NCBI GenBank assembly: GCA_900540895.1
Contig: UQHV01000023.1
Coordinates: 1-27,680 of the forward strand
Direction of reading: 5' to 3'
Length of the DNA: 27,680 bases
Origin: an uncultured Collinsella sp.
GTDB taxonomy: Bacteria > Actinomycetota > Coriobacteriia > Coriobacteriales > Coriobacteriaceae
Numbering within the stretch: position 1 is the first letter of the stretch; each line of letters opens with the position of its first letter. Positions 16,743-22,959 of the stretch are shown piece by piece. Under the pieces are notes generated by a model, which had not been told where the DNA came from, made no database searches, and saw nothing but the letters and a program-made list of their open reading frames with translations. The position numbers were made by a program, and so were the translations under genes.

Positions 16743-16797
16743 AGAGAAAACGCCCGGTCAAGCCGATGCATCGTCGGTTTGACCGGGCGTTTTCTCT
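16743..16797 (-). terminator. gntR terminator (probably bidirectional)
   Basis: A very long stem pairs AGAGAAAACGCCCGGTCAA (16743-16761) with its exact complement at 16779-16797. Inner pairing CCGA/TCGG continues it. GTTTTCTCT follows on both strands. It separates gntR from the ABC operon. Confidence 0.85.
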
Positions 16798-16835
16798 TTG
16801 AGGGCATGAGTCTCGTCAGGCTGCGAGCTAGCCGG

Positions 16836-17555
16836 CTATCGCTTGGAGTTGACGCGGTAGTGGAAGATCTCGGGATGCGTGCGGGCATGCGTGACCTCGA
16901 ACAAGATGCCGTCCGAAGTGTACGACTGGCTCTCCATGACGGCGACACAGTTGTACTTGCCAAGGTCCAAGTAGCTGCAGTCCTCATCGTTGGCGAGCTC
17001 GACACTCACCGTACGGCGACTCGCCATCACTTTGACGCCGCGTTTGTGCTCCAGATAGTCGTAAATTGACTTTGCAGCGATCTCGGGCGTCAGGCCTTTG
17101 GCGATCGACTCCAGAAAATAGCCGTGGTCCACCTGGCGAGCGCTACCGTTAAGGCTACGGACACGCACCACGCGAATCAACTCCTCGCCCACCTTAAAGC
17201 CCAGGTGACGAGAGAGTTGCTCGGTGCAGACCAGATGTTCAAAAGACTTGACCTCGGTCGATGCGACGGCATTGTTGCGTTTTGCGAACTCGCCAAACGA
17301 CTCGACTTCCTCGAGTGCGCCCAGCATGTCGGTTTCGCCCTTGAGCCAAATAACGCGCACGCCCTTGCCGTGTATGGGCTGCACAAACATCTCGTCTGCC
17401 AGCATGCTCAAAGCGCGGCGGACGGTATTGCGCGTGCAGCCAAATTCCGCGGTCAGTTCGGCTTCGGTTGGCAGCATCTCCTGAAACGCATAGGTCCCAT
17501 TAATGATGCGCGAGCGTATTTCTCGGTAGATTCCTTCGTATATCGCTTTTGGCAT
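16836..17555 (-). CDS. GntR-family (HutC/TreR subfamily) regulator
   Basis: This is a 239-residue regulator. Residues 1-68 form the GntR winged helix-turn-helix (LPTEAELTAEFGCTRNTVRRAL), ending in PIHGKGVRVIW. Residues of about 90-235 form a UTRA ligand-binding domain with an FEHLVCTEQLSRHLG segment and the C-terminal DGILFEVTHARTHPEIFHYR. Members of this subfamily bind phosphorylated sugars or small metabolites. The ATG follows GAGGTG. The gene sits between the ABC importer and the divergent PTS gene, with TTGTnTAnACAA-like sites on both sides. It is the probable local repressor and likely regulates itself. If the effector is a sugar phosphate such as maltose- or trehalose-6-P, the HAD domain of the PTS protein would erase the signal. 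Confidence 0.93.
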   Translation of the reverse strand: MPKAIYEGIYREIRSRIINGTYAFQEMLPTEAELTAEFGCTRNTVRRALSMLADEMFVQPIHGKGVRVIWLKGETDMLGALEEVESFGEFAKRNNAVASTEVKSFEHLVCTEQLSRHLGFKVGEELIRVVRVRSLNGSARQVDHGYFLESIAKGLTPEIAAKSIYDYLEHKRGVKVMASRRTVSVELANDEDCSYLDLGKYNCVAVMESQSYTSDGILFEVTHARTHPEIFHYRVNSKR

Positions 17556-17609
17556 TGTTTCACCTCTACATTATTCATTTCCGGCTAGGCACGATAGCAT
17601 TTCTTAAAG

Positions 17610-17743
17610 TTGTTTAAACCGAATATCGGTGAAGCGACAGGATTTAGCCGTTGACGGTTTCTGTCATGCCCAAATCGGTTTCGCTCAAAACTGCCGGTAC
17701 GACACTCGTCTGGTCCTCTACAATGAGTTCATTGTTTAAACGT
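17610..17743. promoter_or_regulatory. Divergent gntR/PTS promoter region with two operators
   Basis: TTGTTTAAACCG (17610-17621) lies where a -35 box for gntR would sit, upstream of a TATCGT-like -10 on the minus strand. TTGTTTAAACGT (17732-17743) lies just downstream of TACAAT (17719-17724), a likely -10 box of the PTS gene. It would therefore cover the transcript start. Each site matches 10 of 12 positions of TTGTnTAnACAA. Confidence 0.6.
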
Positions 17744-17781
17744 TCTTGCTCGCACAGCATGTTGCATCCGAAAGGCATATT

Positions 17782-20232
17782 ATGCTGCAGAAAATCCAAC
17801 GTTTTGGCGGAGCCATGTTCGCGCCCGCCATGCTGTTTTCTATATCAGGCCTCATGGTCGGCATCTCCGCTCTCGCAACGACTGCGGACATCGTCGGCGA
17901 TCTCGCCGTATACGGAACCCCTTGGTACGTTTTCTGGACCATCATCCAGCGCGGCTCGTGGACGGTCTTTAAACGTCTCCCGCTCCTTTTTGCCGTAGCG
18001 CTGCCTATCGGTCTTGCCCAAAAGCAACCGGCACGCTGCTGCCTCGAGGCACTCGTGGCTTATTTTGCCTATTGCTTCTTTTTGAGCGAGATCATTAAGC
18101 TGAGCGGCGACAACCTTGGACTTAAGTACCCATCATCTTTGACCCCCGCCAGCGGCATCACCGTCATCGACGGCATCAAGACGCTCGACACCGGCATTAT
18201 CGGCCCGCTGGCGGTATCGGCAACCGTCGTCGCCATCCATGATCGCTTCTACGATGCCAAGGTTCCCGATTGGCTCGGCACCTTCTCGGGTTCCTCACTG
18301 GTCTACCTCATCAGCTTTTTTGCCGTGTTTGCCCTTGCCGCCATCTCGGCCGCCATCGTACCCTTCGCATACGCTGTGACCGAAACGCTGCGCCACGCAC
18401 TTGCAGGCGTCGGCCCCTTCGGCGTGGGCATCTTTGTGTTTTTGGAGCGAGCACTCGAGCCCATGGGGCTGCACCACCTGCTCTATATGCCCATCTATTA
18501 CGACAATCTGGTCATTCACGACGGTATTTACGCCACGTGGACCAACCTGCTCCCCATTCTCTCCCATAGCACGCGCCCTTTAAATGAACTTGCACCCTGG
18601 GCAGGTTTTACCGCCACCGGCTGGGGCAAGCTCTTTGGCCTTCCCGCCATCGCGGCAGCATTCTATTTCACCGCCAAACCCGAACGCCGCGCCGGCCTTA
18701 AGGTCATCCTTTTGCCCGCCATCGTCGCCTCGGTGGTCTGCGGCGTCACCGAACCGCTCGAGTTTCTCTTTATGTTCACCTATCCCGGACTCTTTTTGCT
18801 CTACGCCGTCCTATCCTCCTGCCTTGCCATGACCATGAACTTCTTTGGCATCGTCGGCATCTTCTCGGGCGGTCTCATGGAAATGACGGCCTTCAACTTC
18901 ATCCCACTCATGCGAATGCATGCCGGCTCCTACCTTTTGGCGCTCGGTATCGGCCTTGCCTTTAGCCTCATCTTTTTTGTTAGTTTTCGAGCACTCATCT
19001 TGGTCTATGACCTTAAGACTCCGGGCCGCGAGGATCATGTCGTCAATCGCGCGGCAATCGATTGTTTAACGGGAAGCGACTTTGCCAAAGAGCAATCTCC
19101 CAATGACGAGGTCAATAGTCGATCCGATCAAGATCACGTCCTCGCTGAGCGGGTAATTCAGCTTTTAGGTGGCGTTGGCAATATCGTGGGCGCAACCAAC
19201 TGCGCCACGCGCCTGCGCGTCGAGGTCGCAGACCCTTCCATCGTTGCAGATAACGCGTCGTTTGTCGCGGTGGGCGCCAAGGGCCTCATCATTACGGGCA
19301 AGACCGCCCAGGTGATTATCGGCATCTCCGTTCCCCGCGTTAAAGAGCATTTTGACCAGATCATGGGCCTCGAGCCGGAATTTGTGCCCACCACCTCGGC
19401 CTCCCCTGCCGCCAGCGCAGCCCATAAGCGCGGCGATATTTGCTTCTTCGATATCGACGGAACGCTCGCCTGGCAAGACCCCAGGCTCGCCCAAGACCTT
19501 CCCGAAGACGAGCGGGACCTCTCCCCCTATCCCAACGAGGCGGTTTCGCAGGCAATCCGCGAGTTTGTCGCCAACGGCAACATGGCCTTCATCTGCACAG
19601 GGCGCACCCTCAGCTGCATCCACCCCAAACTTCTTGAGCTGCCCTGGACCGGCATCGTCTGTCTTGCGGGCGGTTACGCCGAGATCGACGGACACGCAAT
19701 TCGCGATCTGTCGATGACACCCAGCATGCTGCAGCATCTTGCCCCCTATCTTGAGCAATCGGGCGAGGTCATCCGCTTTGAGGGCCTCAACGGCGTCGTA
19801 CGCATGAGTGCCGATGCCCCCGATGCCCCCGGATACGCGCGCACCCTGGGCGACGCAGTCACGCAGCTGCAACATTACAGTGTCTACAAGATCTTGATGT
19901 CTACATCGCTCGCCAACCACATCGCTCAAGATAAGACACTTGAGCCGCTGCTGTGCTTTAACGAGCTCGAACTCGAGGTAACCGAAATCTCGCCCCGCGA
20001 ATGCACGAAGCGCGGGGGCATCCAGTCTGTACTCGACGCCCTCGATCCCCACCACGGAACCGTATACGGCATCGGCGACGCCAGCAATGACATCTCGCTG
20101 ATGAACGCCGTCGATGTCGGTATCGCCATGGGCAACGCACCAGACTATCTCAAGGATAAGGCCGATTACGTGACCGACACCGTCGATCACGACGGTGTCG
20201 TTGCGGCGCTCGAGCATTTTAAGCTGATTTAG
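17782..20232 (+). CDS. PTS EIIC-EIIB sugar permease fused to HAD phosphatase
   Basis: This 816-residue protein has three modules. Residues 1 to about 420 form an EIIC membrane domain of the glucose/maltose family, with hydrophobic helices, a GLHHLLYMP motif and GVTEPLEFLFMF. Residues of about 450-530 form EIIB, with the phospho-acceptor cysteine in ATNCATRLRV (C474). Residues of about 550-816 form a HAD type-IIB (Cof-like) phosphatase with D557 and D559 in FFDIDGT, T606 in CTGR, K743, and D766/D770 in GDASND. EIIA is absent and must come from elsewhere. The known role of the first two parts is sugar import with phosphorylation; the third would remove phosphate. In the context of malQ and glgP the likely product is free maltose or a related sugar. 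ATG 17782 has GAAAGG at correct spacing; an in-frame TTG at 17746 has none. Confidence 0.9.
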   Translation: MLQKIQRFGGAMFAPAMLFSISGLMVGISALATTADIVGDLAVYGTPWYVFWTIIQRGSWTVFKRLPLLFAVALPIGLAQKQPARCCLEALVAYFAYCFFLSEIIKLSGDNLGLKYPSSLTPASGITVIDGIKTLDTGIIGPLAVSATVVAIHDRFYDAKVPDWLGTFSGSSLVYLISFFAVFALAAISAAIVPFAYAVTETLRHALAGVGPFGVGIFVFLERALEPMGLHHLLYMPIYYDNLVIHDGIYATWTNLLPILSHSTRPLNELAPWAGFTATGWGKLFGLPAIAAAFYFTAKPERRAGLKVILLPAIVASVVCGVTEPLEFLFMFTYPGLFLLYAVLSSCLAMTMNFFGIVGIFSGGLMEMTAFNFIPLMRMHAGSYLLALGIGLAFSLIFFVSFRALILVYDLKTPGREDHVVNRAAIDCLTGSDFAKEQSPNDEVNSRSDQDHVLAERVIQLLGGVGNIVGATNCATRLRVEVADPSIVADNASFVAVGAKGLIITGKTAQVIIGISVPRVKEHFDQIMGLEPEFVPTTSASPAASAAHKRGDICFFDIDGTLAWQDPRLAQDLPEDERDLSPYPNEAVSQAIREFVANGNMAFICTGRTLSCIHPKLLELPWTGIVCLAGGYAEIDGHAIRDLSMTPSMLQHLAPYLEQSGEVIRFEGLNGVVRMSADAPDAPGYARTLGDAVTQLQHYSVYKILMSTSLANHIAQDKTLEPLLCFNELELEVTEISPRECTKRGGIQSVLDALDPHHGTVYGIGDASNDISLMNAVDVGIAMGNAPDYLKDKADYVTDTVDHDGVVAALEHFKLI

Positions 20233-20301
20233 GCACACTCCATCAAACGCACGCCCGTTGTCCTAAATCGCCAAAACTGCCGCGCCAAACGCCCTGATGT
20301 G

Positions 20302-20324
20302 GCAATATGTTGTCTGCATATTGC
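20302..20324. other. Small palindrome upstream of the prenyl synthase gene
   Basis: GCAATATG (20302-20309) and CATATTGC (20317-20324) form an 8-bp inverted repeat with a 7-base spacer. It lies in the 113-bp gap before the prenyl synthase gene. It may be an operator or part of the promoter. No clear terminator for the PTS gene is seen here. Confidence 0.35.
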
Positions 20325-20345
20325 ATCAATGCAACCTCAGAAAGA

Positions 20346-21371
20346 ATGCGAGAACCCGTGTCCAGTCCGTTTACCAGCTTTTTAGCCCAACACTTTGACC
20401 AGATCAACGACTATCTGGCCACGTTCTTTGACGGACAGGCGACCTCTGCCGATATCGAGCGCTACCTGTACGCGCCGCTCTCGGCTTTTACGGCCAACGC
20501 CGGCAAGCGCCACCGCCCGCTTATCTGCATGCTCGCCGCAACCGCAGTGGGCGGCAGCTTTGAGAGCGCCCGCAGCGCCGCGGCAGCTATCGAGCATTTC
20601 CAGTCGGGCGCGCTGATCCACGACGACATCGCCGACAACGGACAGCTTCGTCGAGGCAAGCCCTGTATGCACCTTACCGAGGGCACGGGCCTTGCCATCA
20701 ATTGTGGCGACCTGGCGCTCACCATGGTCACCAAGACGGTTCTCGACGACCCTACGCTGGAGTCCGACGTGAAGCTGCGCGTGCTCCACGAGCTTACCGA
20801 GATGATCGTCCGCACCATCGAGGGTCAAGCACTCGACCTGGGTTGGGTCCGGGACGGGCGCTTTGATATCTCGGTTGATGACTACCTGGACATGGCGACA
20901 CACAAGACCGCGTTTTACAGCGGAGCCACGCCGCTTGCCGCCGGAGCCATTATCGGCGGCGGCAGCGATAAGCAAATCGAAGCGCTGCGCGCCTTTGGCC
21001 TGCACACGGGCCTTGCCTTTCAGATTCAGGACGACCTGCTCAACCTTGTCGGCACTAAGGAAGCCGCCAACAAGGACTTCCGCACCGACATCACCGAGGG
21101 CAAGCGCACGCTTGTCGCCGTACACGCCCTCTCTGATAAGCGCCACCACGACGAGGTCGAGGCGATTCTTTCCTCGGGCACCGATGATCCCGCGCAGCTC
21201 GCACGCGCCGTGGAGATCTTCCAGGAGACCGGCTCTATCGATTACGCCCACACTTACGCGCTCGACCTGACCGCTAAGGCCAAAGCGGCCATCGAGAACG
21301 TTGAGCTTGATCCGCACGCACGCGAGCTGTTCCTCTCCATGGCAGATTTCTTTGTGGAGCGCCTTAACTAA
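20346..21371 (+). CDS. Polyprenyl diphosphate synthase
   Basis: This enzyme condenses isopentenyl diphosphate with allylic diphosphates to make a linear isoprenoid (farnesyl, geranylgeranyl or longer). The protein has about 341 residues. The first aspartate-rich motif is HDDIADN (D93, D94, D97) followed by LRRGKP. The second is QIQDDLLNLVG (D229, D230, N233), where the last Asp is Asn, as in many GGPP-type enzymes. NKDFRTDITEGKRTL follows. The basic GKRHRP motif (IPP binding) is near residue 54. The start is uncertain: ATG 20346 has AGAAAG very close, and GTG 20358 is an alternative. Chain length cannot be fixed; it may feed menaquinone or carotenoid-like pathways elsewhere. Confidence 0.9.
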   Translation: MREPVSSPFTSFLAQHFDQINDYLATFFDGQATSADIERYLYAPLSAFTANAGKRHRPLICMLAATAVGGSFESARSAAAAIEHFQSGALIHDDIADNGQLRRGKPCMHLTEGTGLAINCGDLALTMVTKTVLDDPTLESDVKLRVLHELTEMIVRTIEGQALDLGWVRDGRFDISVDDYLDMATHKTAFYSGATPLAAGAIIGGGSDKQIEALRAFGLHTGLAFQIQDDLLNLVGTKEAANKDFRTDITEGKRTLVAVHALSDKRHHDEVEAILSSGTDDPAQLARAVEIFQETGSIDYAHTYALDLTAKAKAAIENVELDPHARELFLSMADFFVERLN

Positions 21372-21509
21372 CGGGTGTTATAAAACCTGTCAGCAGCGTA
21401 TTTAGGCACAACTTGCTACACTGTTGAGTGCATGTTTATGCATCCCTTTGCGTTGTCTATCCGACAGACGCTCAAATAGTACGAATGGTACGCCGAAAGG
21501 GGTTCGTTC

Positions 21510-22415
21510 ATGGAACCTATTACAACGGGCATGCAAGGAGCAGCCGTCGAGGACGTGCAGTCTCGTCTCCTGCAGCTCGGCTACACGATTGATGCCGCCG
21601 AAGTCACCGACAAGTACTTTGGAGCCACCACTGAGCAGGCCGTCAGCACCTTCAGGCTCGACAGCGGCCTTGCTGCCGGTCATGCCGTCGATATCCCCTG
21701 TTGGAGCGCCCTTGTAGACGCTTCGTATAAGCTGGGCGACCGCACCCTCTATCTGCGCATGCCCAATTTCCATGGCGCCGACGTGCAGGCCCTGCAGCGC
21801 GCTCTCAACGTTTTGGGCTTTGCCTGTGGCGAAGACGACGGCTACTTTGGTCCGCATACCGAGGCCGCCCTGCAGCAGTTCCAGGAAAATGTCGGCCTGT
21901 TTGCCGACGGCATGGCCTTCCAGGACACCTACGCCTACATCAACCGCCTGCACCATGTGTGGGAGGGCAAGCCCTCGGTCACCGAAGCCGAGTCCCGCAT
22001 CGGTTTTGCTCGCGCCGCCAACGTGCTCGAGCGCTTCCAGATCGCCGTTATCGGCGAGGACCCCATCGCACGCAGCGTTGCGTCGCGCATGTGGAATATC
22101 GCCACGGCAACGACCGACAACAGCGGCATGATGCTCTGCGACTCCGAGGTCCCAACCGACGTTGACCTGGTGCTCGAGATCGCAAGCGATGAGCTGCCCG
22201 CCGACGCCGCACCGCGCGCCACGATTGCCCTCGCCGAGTGCCACAACCTGGCCCAGCGCATCCGCACTGCCAATGTCGCCGCGCAGCAGAAGCCGGCTCG
22301 CATTCGCATTGAGCTCACGGGCATGACGCGCTACAACGGCACCTTCACGGCCAGCGACGCGCAGACACTCGCCGTACGCCTGCTCGATGGCGTTTGCGAT
22401 GCCCTCGCAGATTAG
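21510..22415 (+). CDS. Protein with two peptidoglycan-binding repeats, no signal peptide
   Basis: This is a 301-residue protein. Residues 5-65 and 82-140 are two PG_binding_1-type repeats (GAAVEDVQSRLLQLGY...YFGATTEQAVSTFR and GADVQALQRALNVLGF...YFGPHTEAALQQFQ). The remaining 160 residues are not assignable to a catalytic domain by eye. They end in a helix-like stretch (DAQTLAVRLLDGVCDALAD) that resembles the tail of amidase_3 domains, but no zinc-binding His/Glu set is visible. There is no signal peptide or membrane segment. The ATG follows AAAGGGG. The arrangement recalls CwlM, a cytoplasmic amidase homologue of mycobacteria that controls cell-wall synthesis; that parallel is speculative. 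Confidence 0.75.
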   Translation: MEPITTGMQGAAVEDVQSRLLQLGYTIDAAEVTDKYFGATTEQAVSTFRLDSGLAAGHAVDIPCWSALVDASYKLGDRTLYLRMPNFHGADVQALQRALNVLGFACGEDDGYFGPHTEAALQQFQENVGLFADGMAFQDTYAYINRLHHVWEGKPSVTEAESRIGFARAANVLERFQIAVIGEDPIARSVASRMWNIATATTDNSGMMLCDSEVPTDVDLVLEIASDELPADAAPRATIALAECHNLAQRIRTANVAAQQKPARIRIELTGMTRYNGTFTASDAQTLAVRLLDGVCDALAD

Positions 22416-22453
22416 GTAAACTAAACGAGTTGCTTTTGGGCAACACCACACAT

Positions 22454-22528
22454 TGGGACGTAGTTCAACGGTAGAACTCCGGTTTTTGGTGCCGGCTGTT
22501 GGGGGTTCGAATCCCTCCGTCCCAGCCA
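22454..22528 (+). tRNA. tRNA-Gln (anticodon TTG)
   Basis: A complete cloverleaf is visible. The acceptor TGGGACG (22454-22460) pairs with CGTCCCA (22518-22524). The D-arm is GTTCA/AGAAC, and the anticodon stem is CCGGT/GCCGG with loop TTTTGGT, giving anticodon TTG at 22486-22488. The T-arm is GGGGG-TTCGAAT-CCCTC. Discriminator G and an encoded CCA end at 22528. Anticodon UUG reads CAA glutamine codons. Confidence 0.97.
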
Positions 22529-22537
22529 TTAAAATTG

Positions 22538-22574
22538 AGCGCCCTGAGTCCATAACGGCCCAGGGCGCTTTCTT
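22538..22574 (+). terminator. tRNA-Gln terminator
   Basis: AGCGCCCTG (22538-22546) pairs with CAGGGCGCT (22561-22569), followed by TTCTTG. It lies ten bases after the tRNA 3' end. Confidence 0.85.
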
Positions 22575-22583
22575 GTAGGCAAG

Positions 22584-22600
22584 CGGAGGGATTCGAACCC
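22584..22600 (-). repeat. Inverted 17-bp copy of the tRNA T-arm
   Basis: The minus strand carries GGGTTCGAATCCCTCCG, identical to tRNA-Gln 22503-22519 but in opposite orientation. The flanks do not fold into a tRNA. Consequently the segment could be a remnant of a tRNA 3' end or of an attachment site. Confidence 0.5.
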
Positions 22601-22753
22601 GCAAGGGTGCGAAGCCGAGGAAACGCGAAGGCGCCCCAAGCCCGTTAGGACCAAGAGCGCCTTTCATCTAGAAAATATCAGCCCAGTTCCGAAAAGCGAG
22701 CCGCTTGCGACAACCAAGTAGCCACAGGCCCCGGGAGAGCGGGGACACCGGCT

Positions 22754-22800
22754 TAGGTTTATCGCGAGTTCCGCACGAACAGGAGGCCACTTAACCTCGA
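22754..22800 (+). repeat. Dispersed hairpin repeat, partial copy B
   Basis: ATCGCGAGTTCCGCACGA is shared exactly with copy A, followed by a shorter version of the hairpin region, GAGG-CCACTTAA-CCTC. The CACTTAA core is kept but the stem sequence differs. The CAGGACTG end is missing, and the adjoining sequence leads straight into the long hairpin at 22808. Confidence 0.6.
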
Positions 22801-22807
22801 TGTTTTG

Positions 22808-22928
22808 GACGTGACAGCGAGAGGGGCCCTGGTATGGCAAGGTGACGTGAAACAAGGCGGCGCTGACCTTCTGGTCGCGCCGCCGAAGTTGAACGTCAGA
22901 TTGCCGTGCCAGGGCCCCTCGCAGCGTC
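22808..22928. repeat. Long imperfect hairpin of about 120 nt
   Basis: The left arm (22808-22862) and right arm (22874-22928) are complementary over about 50 positions. They include GAGGGGCCCTGG-like blocks, GGCAA/TTGCC, TGACGT/ACGTCA and GGCGGCGC/GCGCCGCC, broken by short symmetric internal loops. An apical GACC-TTCT-GGTC hairpin closes it. No ORF of note covers it. It could be a structured RNA, a MITE-like element or a recombination substrate. Confidence 0.7.
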
Positions 22929-22935
22929 AAGAAGA

Positions 22936-22957
22936 CCGCCGTTCGGTAGAACGGCGG
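22936..22957 (-). terminator. Terminator of the JetD-like gene
   Basis: CCGCCGTTC (22936-22944) and GAACGGCGG (22949-22957) form a perfect 9-bp stem with a GGTA loop, two bases from the gene's stop codon. The minus strand continues into TCTTCTT. Confidence 0.8.
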
Positions 22958-22959
22958 AG

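Noticed and set aside
21402..22667. 421-residue minus-strand ORF running through the tRNA
   Set aside because: Its GTEGFEPPTAGTKNR stretch is the antisense translation of the tRNA-Gln gene, a known false-annotation pattern; the rest is antisense to the peptidoglycan-binding protein.
22575..22667. A tRNA-Ser or tRNA-Leu gene on the minus strand
   Set aside because: Only the T-arm is convincing; no acceptor, D-arm or anticodon stem can be paired.
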